A DNA stretch of 64,000 nucleotides, from positions 1,860,001 through 1,924,000 of the forward strand of contig JAUKUA010000003.1 in NCBI GenBank assembly GCA_030549175.1. The letters are read 5' to 3'. Position 1 is the first letter of the stretch, and each line of letters begins with the position of its first letter. The notes below the pieces were generated by a model, which saw only the letters and a program-made list of their open reading frames with translations, was not told the origin of the DNA and did no database searches. This DNA is from Lasiosphaeris hirsuta (Eukaryota > Ascomycota > Sordariomycetes > Sordariales > Lasiosphaeriaceae). A program made the position numbers and the translations under genes. Of this stretch, positions 1-12,159 are shown one piece after another.

Positions 1-1843
1 TGAACTTGGGTCAGAATGTGCACTTGAGAAATATGGCGATTAATGGCCTTACTTTCGCTGGAGGACATCCGGTACCTCATTTGTGAGTTTGGGGAGTAGT
101 TTTGGGTTGCGCAGTTGCTGGGTACGAGATGGCCTGGGGACATAGGGCCTCTCTTGAGGAGCCGCCTTGCACTCATATGAGTAGTGTCGTTCTGAGGATG
201 TTAGTTATGAGACACAGCAAACGGGTCGAGGGAATACATATCTCGTTTCAGGCACTTTTGGCACTGGACCGTTGCTGGGGTTCCTGTGGAAGGACCGCTG
301 CGGCCTCGGGCGGAAAACATGTCGAAAATAGGAACGTGAAGACTCTACTTGTCGGGTATGAGACTGAGAATTAGACCTGAGGATTTTCGTCGCGCCTTCA
401 CAGCCGATGTAGGTAATAGGTGCACAAAGCTCGAGAGGGACGAAGCGACAAGACGCAGCAGAGACCCAAACCAGGCCGCAGCTGTAGAACGGGGATGAGG
501 AGCCAATTGCACGTCGCTGTACGACACGACCCGTCAATCGTTAGCCGTAGCACTCGTTTAAGAACGGGAACTCGGGAAATATGAGAGGCAGTGTTGAGGC
601 CGACGCTGATCTTGCGGGGGTTAGAAGAGGCAGACACAGGGTAGGAGGCAGCAGCTTGAGGGATACCAACATGCCCGGATCTACGAATCTCGGATTGTAC
701 AAGCACTGGACCGGACGTGACGTGACAAACGCCTCGTCGTGGCTGCTGGACCGTGCGACAAAAAGTGTGGATCAAGAAACCAGACCCCACTAAGCACCCG
801 ACCCGCAGCTCTGAGCTTGCCCACCAAGGTGCTGTCGTACTACTTGCACGTGATGGAGGGCCTGACGAAGACCCGTAAGGCAGCTGGCCAGACAGGAAAC
901 GGGCCCCAGTGAGCAGCACTGTGCTCTTAGGCGGCGCTAAGTCGCTTGCGGCCTGGCTGGACCGGGAGTCTTGCCCAGCGGCCCAAGAGACGACGCTGTC
1001 AAAAATCTCCCCCAAATTCTCATGCATTCTCCATTCTTCAGATCGCCTGCCTGAGCTTGCATCTTAAAAACCCAACCTGGCTCAGCTAAAGTGAACCAAC
1101 CTGACCAGCTGTTTTCTCTCTGCCTAACTGAAGGGAAGGATAAAGCCTTTCCCTCGGTAATCTTGATCCCTTTCTGCACTCGGGCCTTTGGACCCCCATT
1201 AATTTTCCATCTCTGTCAGTGCACTTTTTGGAGGGGAAATACAGTGTACGGCATACGGATACGCCATTGCCTTATAAGCTTGTTTGGGGAGAAAAAAAAC
1301 GGGGAGGGTCAGAGAGCAAGACAAACCGGCACTGGGGCGACCCTTCGGGATTAGGTACCTTGGCTGCAACTCTGAAAGCCTCCTCCTTAGAACTCCCCTC
1401 GTGCAACGACATTCGATCTTTTTCTATACCACACCCCTCTCACCAACCGATCCGCCCTCTTCAACCGCCCAATTGTGGCGTCTCCTACCCAGACACTGCA
1501 CCAGACTTCTGGAACAGCGACTGTCGGCAACCATAAGATTTGCGACATCGTGCACAGCTCGACCATCGCATCCGAGAAGGTTGGGGGGTTGAGAGAAACA
1601 TCATCGCAGCGCACGACACCCAGCTCATGACCATGATCACCGGCACTCCCTTCTCGTTCTGGACCGCCCTGCTCCGTTTCGTTTCTTGATTTTCGCTCTT
1701 GCGATCTAATTCTCCTCATCCTCGCTGGTCTCGGATTGACTCGGCGACTCGTCCACGCCCATTTATTTCTTGGTCTGCCGCCCATCGACTGCCGCGGCCC
1801 TTTTCGACCTTGCTTGCGCCTGAACAGTTCCCTGGTCGCAAAC
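1..1843. other. Gene-free 5' stretch and promoter/leader of the R3H-SUZ gene
   Basis: No open frame here has a recognisable motif or plausible splice partners. The last 450 bases or so are rich in C and T, as is common for promoters and 5' leaders of fungal genes, and lead into the start codon at 1844. A gene entering from the left edge cannot be excluded. Confidence 0.5.
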
Positions 1844-4559
1844 ATGGCGACCCTTCCCACCATGACCAACGATGTCAGGAAACTCTCATTTGCCAAGGTA
1901 TGCCGCGCCCCAGTTCCCTTGTGCGCCTGTTCTGTCGTGTAGACACTAATGATCCCCTTTAGGTCGCAGCGGCATCGGCATCGAAAGATTCGACTTCCAT
2001 TTCTGCTATCGCCAGAACACCTCCAGCAGTGCCCGCTAGAGATAGACGCAGCTATAATTCGCAAGCTGCTGCGACCCCCATTACCCTTGTCGCTCCTATA
2101 ACTCCCGCAGTCCCTATGCCGACACCCGCGGCAGCCCAAGCTTCTAATATTGACCTCTCGCTCACTGGGCAAAAACCCACCAGGCCAGGCCAGAGTCAAG
2201 AGAATAGAGATTTCGAGGGACTAAAGGATCTCAAACTCGAGACAAAGACACCAAACCTTGTTGTCAACGGATCCTCAGGCACGGTCGACAGGCTGGTCAA
2301 GGTCGGCAATAGCCAGACACCTTCAGACGACAACTCACAAAGGGCCGATTCCAGCTCTGATCTAGGGACCAAGCCTCCCAGCCTGGACGGTAAGAGCATC
2401 ACGTCCGGGACTACATTCGCCTTGGACGAGAAAGAGTCGTTGCGTCCCGATGATAGTGCGAGCATGAAAGCCGCTGCAGAGGATGACGATGCCTTTTCCG
2501 TTCGCGGGTCCTATATTGCTGGGTCCCGTATGGGATCTGACATCGCTGCCCGTTTTCGAGGGATTCAGCTGGGAGACATGCCCCTGCGGCCGATTGCCAC
2601 TACTCATGTCTTGGTCGGAAACCAGGGCCAAGGAGTTGCAACACCGCAAAGCGGCAACTCAGACAAGCTGCCGGTCGTGGAAGCAAAACTGCCTCTAGTT
2701 GGTGGAGCAACAGCGCCTGATGCTCTAGCAGTCAATGGCTTCTTGAGCCAGAACCCCGATGAGAAGCTACTTGAGGCGATGCAGTCTCCCAAGGATCGGC
2801 TGTTTCTTCTGAGGCTGGAGAATCAGGTCATTGAGTTTGTGCAAGATTCGAAGTGTGTAACACCATCTCTACCGCCGTTGTCGCATATGAGATCGCTGAC
2901 AAACATCTTCACAGAGAGCCCTTCATGGACCTGCCTCCAAGCAACTCGTTTTGCAGGATGTTGACGCATAAACTAGCAGATTACTACCACATGACACATT
3001 CTTTTGAGCAAGCGGCAGGATCAGTGCGTATCTTCAGAACCCCTTTCTGCAGAATTCCGCCTTCTTTGTCGAGTGTTGCCGTGAACGCTTCAAACAGCAG
3101 CTCGCCGGCGCCTGCTATCTTGCCACGCAAAATTATGCGGCGTGGGGAGGAGGGCGAGTTTGGTAGCGGAAGCGCAGGCCAGTCCAAGCCGACTTCGGAG
3201 GCGGGAGGCGACGAGAAGCACGGGAAAGAGAAGTACACCTCCATGACAACCTTGACTTTAACAAGCGCAGGCATTAATCCAATCTTTGATAGACTTACGA
3301 GAGAAGAACGTGAGGAAGCCTACAATCGTGCTAGGCTGCGGATTTTCGGGAATGCAGAGAAGACCGAGGCATCGACTCCAGGTATGTGTCAAAATCTAAC
3401 CCTTTTCCGTTCCTGCGTTTACTGACTTGTGGTCATAGAGGGTGAAGATGCCAATGGTGTTTCCCGGGCTAGTTCCCTGTCGGCCAAGGACAGGTCTAAC
3501 GTTGGCGGAAAGAGGAAGACAAACAAGCAGCGACGTGATGATTCGGAGAGTTTCGACTCTCGGTCCCAGTATGTGGTTTGGTGTGGCCCTCAGCAATCGA
3601 CATGGGCGCAGGCACCAACGGCGCCTCAGTACTTACCCGTGAACGGGTCTCCGTACAATACGCAGTTCCAGCAGCCCTATCAGGCCCCAATCCAGCCGAC
3701 AGCCTACGCGCCCAGTCAGCCATACCCTCAAATGATACCAAACAGCGGCTTCGGCCCCCAGTACAGCGCGATCCCAACAGTAAGTCACTTGAAATTCAAG
3801 CTTTGCGTATTCCTTCTGACCAAGTTTCAGTACCCAGCGCCTCCTGTACCACAGGCAGCACCACCGCCGCAACAGCAGCGCTACCAGCCTCCCAACCCTC
3901 TCCCAATGGCCCCAGTCTATAGCGCTCCCGTGCCAAATATCCCACAGCAGAATTTGCCTCAGCCAAACCTCCCCCAGCCGAGTCTGGCACAGCCAGCCTG
4001 GTCACAGCCAGCTTTCAACCAGCCAGCATACCCTCCGACCCGGGCGAGTCCTACACCTGCTGGGATTCCGTATGCCTATGGACAACTGCCCGCTAGTTTT
4101 AACCCTCACGACCCCAAGAGCCAGCACCCGATCCCGGGGAGCTATAACCGACAGGCGTTCAATCCGAAAAGCCAGACATTTGTTCCCGCAAATGGTATTG
4201 TTCCTATGCAGCCGCCAAATCCCTATGGAGGATCTAGCCCTCACCATGGCAGCCCGCAGTTCAATTCTCCCCACATAAGTTACAATGGCTTTCAGCAACC
4301 GTTGCCACAACCCGGCTACGGGCCTGGACCGGCAGCGTACAGCATGGCAAGGCAGGGCTCTAACAACTCGTTGACACAGTATCATCACCCTGTGCAGCAG
4401 CCACCTCTCGGGCCGCCTCACGGGCCCCAACACATGGCGCCCATCTCCTCTCCCCATATACCCAATAAGTCGGGCGGACCACAGGGCCCGACCCAGACAT
4501 TCAGCCACCTTCCCAACTATGGGAACCCTGCGACACTACCGCAGAAACCTTCCACTTAG
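1844..4559 (+). CDS. R3H-SUZ domain RNA-binding protein
   Basis: Five exons: 1844-1897, 1963-2852, 2915-3381, 3439-3779, 3831-4559, giving 826 residues. The 314-residue N-terminal part is Ser/Pro/Ala-rich and looks disordered. An R3H domain follows at about 280-345, with the R-x3-H core (RMLTH) in the fragment NSFCRMLTHKLADYY, preceded by FVQDSKEPFMDLPP across the 62-bp intron. A SUZ-type segment lies at about 384-460, from PRKIMRR to RARLRIFG. The C-terminal half is Pro/Gln-rich low complexity with repeats such as NLPQP and QPAYP. R3H plus SUZ is a known pairing that binds single-stranded RNA, so a cytoplasmic mRNA-binding or granule role is likely (inference). The start follows a C/T-rich leader and keeps all splice phases. 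The intron at 3780-3830 is 51 bp without a stop, so retention would add 17 residues. It is convergent with eIF3f. Confidence 0.85.
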
Positions 4560-5854
4560 GAGTTCGAGCATCGAGCGGTATGGGCGAATGGATACACTAT
4601 GACATGAGGCGCAACGGACCAGGGCATGCATCGGGGCGTTCTGGGAGTAGATGGGTGGGGGAAAGGGGGGTTTTGTTGGTTCTGTTGGTTTGTTAGAGAC
4701 CAGCTGCCACTATGAACTCGTGGAGGGCAACTTGTTGCGCTTAGTACGAGACGACGTTTGGCAAGCAGATAATGCAATATTACTTTCTCTCATCACGCGA
4801 ACAAGATCGGCACACCAACACCACACCAACATGAAAACTTTATAGATGTGCAGCTTAGAAAATTAAAGGGGGCAGCGTAACCTGTTTTCATCACAAGACC
4901 AAAGCAAAGCCCTTGGCTATATGGACGATCACTTCTACTAACCTCGCCCGCTTCGCGAAATATCACTGGAAACAACCAAACCCCCGTGGAAATCCGCATT
5001 TAGGAGCACGCTCGCCTATCAAAGGCCATCAATATCCACCCCAGTAGCATCTGACCCAGCACTAAAGTCTTTGGCTTCCACCTTCGACCCGACTAAATCT
5101 TTCTAACGACAACAGATCTAGCCATAACATCACCTTGCAAGACCTTCAAATGGTGGTTGACGGCTGGAGCGTAAACCAACGGTCTGAAAACTCAACCGGC
5201 GATTACACGGCAAGAATTCCGCAAGATGGTAGCTTATCAAAGTCAAATGGTCCCTCTCTTCTTGATAACTGGGAATCGCTTCCACCCCACAAACAGGTTT
5301 AGTTTTAAGTAAGCCAAAGAACAGGGTGACAATGCTGAGGAGTAGAGGGTTACGTGCTCTTCATTAATACCGTTAACTCATTTTGTCTGTCTGGGGCCCT
5401 GCGTCTCCTGGCCCGTCCGTCCCCTCTTCTCGGTCTCGCCCCCCTTGTCGGTCCCCATTCTCCATTTTCTATAGGTAGGTAGTCTAAGCCGTACCCTATC
5501 CCGTAAAACGCCGTGAACTTTTGCCATCCCTTTCTCGCTGCTTCGCAACCAGCGTTCGCCAAAACCCTTGCTGCTTTTTGCCAATGCCGTTTTGCCAAGA
5601 AAAAGAAGCTAGAAAAAAGGTACAAAAACGCTTATTTGTTAAACACCAGCCGCTGCTAGCACTTCCCCTTTTCCCCTTTCCCCCTTTTTCTAGTGGGCTA
5701 CCGCCCACACGGGCCAGCTTTACGGCTACATGGGTGAGGTGAAGTGACTGTAGCTGTGACGTGAACGCGCGAGAGAGTAAAAGGTAAGGTGTGGGTGGGG
5801 TGACGGTGGGGAAAACATTTGACAATGTATTTTGGGTTTTTGAACATGTTTTAT
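4560..5854. other. Intergenic, between two convergent 3' ends
   Basis: It holds the 3' ends of the R3H-SUZ gene and, on the other strand, of eIF3f. Short AT-rich pieces are compatible with polyadenylation regions. No coding signal is seen on either strand. Confidence 0.5.
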
Positions 5855-7143
5855 TTAGTCGGCGTTTTCCCTAGGCTCCCTAGGCTCCCTATTGCCGCCA
5901 CTTCTCCCACCACCACCGCGGCCACGGCCACCACGCCCGCCGCGACGTCCACCGCGTCCACCGTCTTGGCCACCGGCGCCCTCCTCGCCGTCCTTCTTGT
6001 CGCCGGCCTCCTTCTCGCCAGCTACGAGTGGGGCCGTAGCAAGGCGCTGTGCCAGATCGATCTGGGTGCGGATCGAGTTGGCCAGGTACGAGACCATGAG
6101 GACGTCCTGGATGTGGTTGTTAAAGTCGTGCTCAATGGCGGTGCTAGCCACCTTGGGCGTGAGTGACAGCGCGTTCATGAGATACTGGCCCAGGGCGTGG
6201 TTGCCGTCGCGCTCCTCGTCAAGCACTTCGCTGACGTAGCCACCAACGCGCTCGAGTAGGCCCGTAACGGTCTCGAGCGACTGCGTCAGACCCTCAATAT
6301 CGGATACGATTGGGGCGGCGCGGGTCTCGGTGTCTTGGGCGGCGGCGACACTGCCGAGAGCGGCGCGCTCGGCGTCAGTGAAGTGTAGCTTGTGGGGCAC
6401 CTCAATAAAGAGGCACGACTCAGCAGCGCGCTCGGCATTGACGGCGACGGGGGCTGAGATGTAGGTCTTGGTCTCGATGGAGGTGCCGGCCTCGGTGCTG
6501 ATAGTCAGGTGCACGGCGGGATGGGGGAAGGTGCCTGTGTCGGGCGAGGCGAAAAAGTTCTGGATCAGGGCGCTGAAGCTGTTGAGCTCGTGCGATGTCG
6601 TGTACCAGCCGAGCAGGGTCTCGCGCGGCGACGCCTTGAGAGTGAGGGCGAGCATGTTCTTCTGGTACTCGACATCCACCTCGACCTGGTCCTCGTTCTC
6701 GGTGTGCGGGATGGCGAAGCAGCTGCGCACCTCAACCTCACTCCCATCTTCGCTGCGGATGCCGACGAGGGCGCCAATCACGCGCGTTGATTGCGTGTCC
6801 CGGATATCGCGGCGAATAGCATGATCGAGGATAGAGAAGACAGCCTGTAGGGAAAGAGGTCTACATGTCAGTGATCATTGCTCAGGGTCGGCCTGGCGAA
6901 GGTGGAGACGGGATAGACTCGGCGCAATCGATGGCGGCCCGGCATAGCCTCCATGATACCGCCAGATATCAACCTTTTTGTCTACCACGGCGACTCCAGG
7001 GTGGGAAGCAAGGGGGAGGGTGAGGGCGCGCGCACCTGGGGCTGGATGTTGACGGTGAGCGGGGCAGAGCTGGCACCAAAGCCGAGGACGGTGGGCGCAA
7101 GCGGCCTCGAGAGGTGGACGAAATGTTCCTGGTCGACAGCCAT
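5855..7143 (-). CDS. eif3f: Translation initiation factor eIF3 subunit f
   Basis: Two exons, 7143-7036 and 6844-5855, joined across a 191-bp intron, code for 365 residues. The start [15 protein letters not shown] and the segment [12 protein letters not shown] after the intron match the beginning of the MPN domain of eIF3f. Further typical pieces are [22 protein letters not shown] and YISAPVAV. In this subunit the JAMM metal ligands are not conserved, and it acts as a scaffold of eIF3 on the 40S subunit in the cytoplasm. A C-terminal helical part ([17 protein letters not shown]) is followed by an unusual tail of about 50 residues of Gly/Arg repeats (RGG-like). The start is 459 bp from the start of UTP25 on the other strand, so both probably share a bidirectional promoter. 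The intron is the longest in the window. Confidence 0.93.
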
Positions 7144-7602
7144 ATTTGCGACTTTTACTTTTGTATTTTTTTGGGCGATGTCCTGTTCCTGAGTGGTGTT
7201 GGTGGCGGGACAGGTCAGAAAATGGAGGCCTGGGGGAGAGAGGGGAATGCGAATGCGGCACCTGGAAAAAAAACCCGTCACAAACAATCAGTTCTGTCAA
7301 TGAAAGTCGACCTGCAACAAGGGACGTGGGCTGTGGGTTGGCTGCTTCGAATTTTGGTTTTGCTGGATGCGGGACCTGGTTGTGCGCGCTAAGATAAGAG
7401 CCCGATAGCCAGCAAGGCTGCGCTTGCAGGGGTAAAACTGGTGGGGCATTTCTCTTTGTGGCTTGGGCTTGGCCTGTCGGCATCGGCAAGGCTGAAGAAT
7501 TTCAAGACCGATTTTTTTTATCATTTGGCGGCCGTCCCTACAACTTTTTGTCTTTGATACCACATTAACCGCCAGCACGCCGCTACGACAATTTGAAACA
7601 AA
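7144..7602. promoter_or_regulatory. Shared divergent promoter, eif3f and UTP25
   Basis: 459 bp separate two start codons pointing away from each other. Both products serve translation or ribosome biogenesis, so a common promoter is a reasonable inference. No specific binding motif could be assigned. Confidence 0.45.
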
Positions 7603-10013
7603 ATGGAACGTAGAGGCCGCGCAAGTGGTCGGGGAGAATCCCGAGGAGGATCCCGAGGTAGATTTGGGCCCTCTCGAGGTGGAAGAGGAGGATTGAGAGG
7701 AGGATTGAGAGGAGGATCGAGAGGAGGCCGAGGTGGAATGGGTGCAACCTTCGAACGGGGCGGCAGAGGCGGCAGAGGCTCTAGGGGTAGTAGGGGCAGC
7801 CGGGGCACTCGGGGCGATGCCCGAGGTGCGCCGCGGGGACGTGGACGTGGTAGCGCCCGCTTCGATGCCGCACGGCTAGAGCAAAGTGAAGAGTAGGGTT
7901 CCCCCATAGCACCCGTGGAGCCACCACTGACAAGAACAGTGAAGCCGAGGGCCAGGGACTAGATTTCTCTGAAGATGAATCAGACGCCTCCGAGGACGAA
8001 ATCGACTCTGATGAGGATGCCGACAACACTGCCTTAGGACAACCCTACTTAAGCCTCCTAAAGAGGTTGGTTGAAAGTGCCCCTCACAAGGCCAAGAGGA
8101 GGAAGTTGGGTCACTTGTCAACTGACGAAGTCGCCTTTGCCCCGATGCCCGAACCCGATGTTTCTCATGAAGGAGATGAAACCAAGGACCTCGGCATGGT
8201 GGACGAGCTTGAAGAGGAGCCTGAAGAGGAGCCGGCAGATGCTGGTCCGGAGGACGTGTTTGATGATGATGACGAGTCCAACGCCTCAGATCCCTTTGAG
8301 ACGCATTTCGCCGGCCCTAGTGAAGAAGTAACGCTTCCGAGGATAAAGGCCCTCAACGAAGGCAAGTGGCGGGCAGAGCGGGCTCTGGTCAAGTCGACCA
8401 GAGTGGTGTCCGAGACCCCCGATGCCGACGACCCGGGTGACCGGTCCATGCCCCAGCCAATTACAGGGATTCATGACCTGAAGCTCAAAAAGAAGCTCAC
8501 CGAATCAATGGAGACAAAACATGCCACGTTTGACACCGTCGAGCAGACAATTGCGCCCTACCTGTTTGGCTATCGCGATCTACTCTACTGCAGCCGCACC
8601 GTTGCTGGGGCGGATAGCGTAAGGAGGATGACCTGCCTCCATGCCCTAAATCATGTCTTCAAGTGCGTATATCGCGGAAACCATACAAGGGCCCTTCACT
8701 GACGTCTTGATAGGACTCGCGACCGAGTAATAAAAAACAATGCCCGACTTGCCCGAGATCCAACCAACGATGATCTAGAGCTCAGGGATCAGGGATTCAC
8801 ACGGCCGAAGGTGCTAGTGATCCTGCCAACGAGGCAATCGTGTGTAAAGATGGTCGAGATGATGTGCTCCGTCTACGGGCCAGAGCAGCAGGAGCACAGA
8901 AAACGGTTTGACGACTCTTACGTCGAGAAGCAGACTAAGTTCTCGGACGAGAAGCCCGAAGACTTCCGGGACCTCTTTGCCGGCAACGACGACGACATGT
9001 TCCGAGTCGGTGTCAAGTTCACACGCAAGACGGTCAAGTACTTTTCACAGTTCTACAATTCGGACATCATCTTTGGCAGCCCCCTGGGACTTCGTATGGC
9101 CATTGGCTCGGAGGAGGAGAAGAAAATGGACTATGACTTTCTGAGCTCTATCGAACTTGTCATAGTGGACCAGGCAGACGCGCTACTGATGCAAAACTGG
9201 GAGCATGTCGAGTATGTCTTTGAGCACCTCAATATCCAGCCCAAGGATGCCCATGGCTGCGACTTCAGCCGTGTCAGGAGCTGGTACCTGGATGACCAGG
9301 CCAAGTACTTCCGCCAGACTATAATCTTCAGCGCCTTCAACACGCCGGAGCTAGCTAGCCTATTCCGGGCGAAGTGCACCAACTGGGCCGGCAAAGCGCG
9401 GCTGCAAGAGACATATCCCGGTCTTATTCAATATCTAGGAGTCAAGGCGAAGCAGACATTCAACCGCTTCGATGCCGGATCCCTCGCAGATGAGCCGGAT
9501 GCTCGATTTTCCTACTTCACTAAGGCCATTGTGCCAGCGTTAGCAAAGCGCGCGAAAGATGTCAGCGGCGTCTTGATCTTCATCCCGTCGTACCTAGACT
9601 TTGTCAAGGTGCGCAACTATTTCGCCAACAACTCGGCCGCCGGGAACATTACATTCGGTACCATTTCTGAGTACGCCGGCGTGCCCGAGGCGTCTCGAGC
9701 ACGGTCTCATTTCCTCAACGGCCGCCATCGCGTGCTGCTATACACAGAGCGCGCTCACCACTTCCGTCGGTACCAGATCAAGGGTGTCAAGAAGGTCATC
9801 ATGTACAGCCTTCCCGACAACCCTCTGTTTTACCAAGAGATTGCGGGCGGCTATTTGCAAAAGAGCGAGCAGTCGCTGTTGATCGAGCCCGGTCAGGGGA
9901 CTGTCAAGGTCATGTTCTCGCGCTTCGATGTGATGAAGCTCGAGAAGATTGTGGGTAGTCAGCGGGTGGCCAAGATGATTTCTGAGCAAAGTGACACATT
10001 TGACTTTGTATAA
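7603..10013 (+). CDS. utp25: U3 snoRNP/SSU processome protein Utp25
   Basis: Three exons, 7603-7892, 7940-8662 and 8714-10013, give 770 residues. The 47-bp first intron (donor GTAGGG, branch CTGAC, acceptor AACAG) removes a frame-ending TAG, and the second intron is 51 bp. The protein starts with about 90 residues of RGG/Gly-Arg repeats, then a strongly acidic stretch ([20 protein letters not shown]). After these comes the Utp25 core, a degenerate DEAD-box-like helicase fold without a canonical Walker A. Characteristic pieces are [60 protein letters not shown] and [16 protein letters not shown] at the C-terminus. Utp25 acts in the nucleolus in early 18S rRNA processing with the U3 snoRNP. The N-terminal RGG region is an extra RNA-binding tail. 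It is convergent with the bL17m gene, leaving 225 bp. Confidence 0.93.
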
Positions 10014-10238
10014 GCGAAAGAAGGAGTATGTGAGATGTAGATAGATATTCCATGAGATGAAACCCCGCAATGCCGAAAGGCCCCTTTGACTCCTCGGACA
10101 ACCCAGGTTTCCTTTGATATACACGTTTTCTTATCGTAATGTACATAGCTCGCCGAAGACATTCTGAGCCTCCTCTTAATATAGCCCAATCCTAATACAA
10201 GTCCTTCAGACCAAGCCACCACGCGCCACCACCACCAC

Positions 10239-10854
10239 TTAGTCGACAATTCTGCCATTGCCCAAATTGAGAGCCCGGACCTTAGTAACCATGTTCTCAA
10301 ACGCAAGCTTGCCATCCGGACGGAACCGTGTCACCTTCTCAATGTTCTTCTGCGTGATCTCCGTCTGGCCCCTGTTCAGCTTGCGGTCGCGCGCGACAGC
10401 GGCTGCCGTCAAGGCGAATCGCATGTCCTTGGGCCCGTCGACCAGCTCGAGAATAGCCGACTCTCCCTGCGAGTACTTGTCCTTGGGCTCGGTCCGCAGC
10501 ACCCGAGTGTAGCCGCCGGGACGCTCTTGGTAGCGTTCGCGCAGCTCGCCGAAGAGCTTGGGAAGAAGGTCTTGGGGGGTCTAGGAGGCGTGTTAGCCAG
10601 GAGAAGGGTGTAAAAGGGAGGTGTAAGATGGGCCGTACGTAGAGGATGCCCTGGGCTTTCCTCCGGGCGGTCTCATTGTTGCGCTTGGCGAGGGTGATGA
10701 GCTTTTCAGCCAAGCGCTGGGCCTCCTTGGCCTTCGGCCAGGTGGTGTGAATGGCCTCTTCGCGGACGAGCGACGTGACCAGGTTGCGAAGGAGAGCCTG
10801 TCGATGAGACGACGTCCGGCTGAGATGCCGGTATTTGATTGCACCGCCGGCCAT
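10239..10854 (-). CDS. mrpl8: Mitochondrial large-subunit ribosomal protein bL17m
   Basis: Two exons, 10854-10639 and 10580-10239, with a 58-bp intron, give 185 residues. The N-terminal part [20 protein letters not shown], followed by [10 protein letters not shown], is the bL17 signature that lines the peptide-exit region. TYPICAL later pieces are [13 protein letters not shown] and [15 protein letters not shown]. Bacterial L17 is about 120 residues; the extra C-terminal part is usual for fungal mitochondrial versions. It acts in the mitochondrial matrix as part of the 54S subunit. The start lies 504 bp from the start of MIC12 on the opposite strand, another mitochondrial protein, so a shared promoter is possible. 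A longer in-frame upstream extension exists, but the conserved start at this ATG fits the family. Confidence 0.92.
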
Positions 10855-11358
10855 GGTGGCTGTCTGTCTGTCGTCGAGCTCGCGGGGAGCAGTCAATTGG
10901 CGACGGGTGGAGGGAGGTGACGCGGGGGCAGGGACCCGTCGTCGATTCTGGGCGCTGAGTGCTGCTGAGGCGAGGGCGGGACCGTGGCAAGCTGCGGACG
11001 GCACGGCCAAGGGAAAAAAAATTTGTTCCTGGCCCGGCAGGCACGACGCATCTCCGCTGCGGACTGCAACGGGGCCTAGAAGAGCCCACAAAATACGCCC
11101 AAAGAGCCCCGAGCTTCTCGTCTTCAACTCCGCTACGTCACCCAGCCACGCTGCAATTAGCGGCCTGTCAAACTAAAGTCACCTAGAAGCAGCATGACAC
11201 CGCCTGCGACCTAGCAAGCGCAACACGGTTGTTACAAAAGCGTAGTTCGACCTTTTTCGAACGTATTCCCACGCCAGTAGCCGCCGGATCCAATCGACCC
11301 AGCCATCCCCAATTCAAAACACCAAATCCCGCACGGCGACCTCCCTCAAGACCTCACA
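10855..11358. promoter_or_regulatory. Divergent promoter of two mitochondrial genes
   Basis: 504 bp between the starts of bL17m and MIC12, transcribed away from each other. Co-regulation of the pair is an inference from the arrangement. I see no clear TATA box. Confidence 0.4.
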
Positions 11359-12159
11359 ATGGGTTTCGTAACCGGCTTCGTCCGTCCCCGTCCTCCCCTC
11401 CCCTGCCCCAATTCCATACTAACCCCCGCTCCGTAGACCGGCGGCGTAACCCTCACCCTCAGCCTCACCTACCTCGCCCTCCTCACGCACGCCCATAGCC
11501 GGCAATCCCAAGCGGACACGCTGCGCGCCCAGACCCGCGTCGTCAGCTCGCTCGCGCGGGACCCGACCACGCCGCGCCGCTCCCGCTACGATCCCGAGAC
11601 CACCGATGAGTACCCGCCGTCGCGCGCCGAGCAGTCGGCCCAGCACCGCGCCGATTTTGTCGCCGCCGCCAAGGACCGCTGGAATAGCGAGATCGAAGGC
11701 GCCTTGCGCTGGGCGCAGACGCGCAACTGGACGGGCACCCGCGAGGACGCCGAGGCGCGACTAGCGGAGCTCGGGCCGGTCGCGAGACGAGGCGCGGACG
11801 AGGTTAGGAGCGAGCTGAGGAGCGTTACAGAGGGCGCAAAGTCCGCGATCCAGGGGGCCGGGAAGCGGGCGGCCGAGGTGGGGACCGGGGTGGGGGCCGA
11901 GGTGAGGGAAGATGCCAGGGTGGCTGTGGCCAAGGGGAAGGAAATTGTGAAGAAGACCAAGGCCGCGGTTTACCTTGCCGAGGAGAAGGCGGTGACGAAG
12001 GCCGACGCGAAGATTTTCAAGACTTCAGAGATCGACACGGCGCTGGCGCAGCGGTATGAGAAGGACGACAGCATCATGAAGAAGAGCGTGCAGGAGATTT
12101 TAGCTGAGAGGTATAAGCCTTTTGATCAGAGAGATAACACCAGGTTAAGGGGATTATAA
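11359..12159 (+). CDS. mic12: MICOS complex subunit Mic12 (Aim5-like)
   Basis: Exon 1 is only seven codons (11359-11379, MGFVTGF); exon 2 is 11437-12159 (TGGVTLTLSLTYLALL...). The intron of 57 bp has a weak donor, GTCCGT, but an ideal TACTAAC branch site and a TAG acceptor. The product has 247 residues. The short N-terminal tag followed by one hydrophobic helix at about 8-23 is what Mic12 shows: an inner-membrane anchor with most of the protein in the intermembrane space. The rest is highly charged, with Ala/Glu/Lys-rich helices (TEGAKSAIQGAGKRAAEV) and a terminal KKSVQEILAERYKPFDQR. Mic12 links MICOS subunits at crista junctions. The family diverges fast, so the assignment rests on the N-terminus, size and layout. 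The weak donor makes the exact first splice the least certain point. Confidence 0.75.

Noticed and set aside
398..1027. Open frame of 209 codons on the minus strand
   Set aside because: No recognisable motif, no plausible splice partners, and amino-acid composition typical of chance frames in GC-rich DNA.
7893..7939. Apparent frameshift in UTP25 after the RGG region
   Set aside because: A 47-bp intron with donor GTAGGG, branch CTGAC and acceptor AACAG restores the frame.
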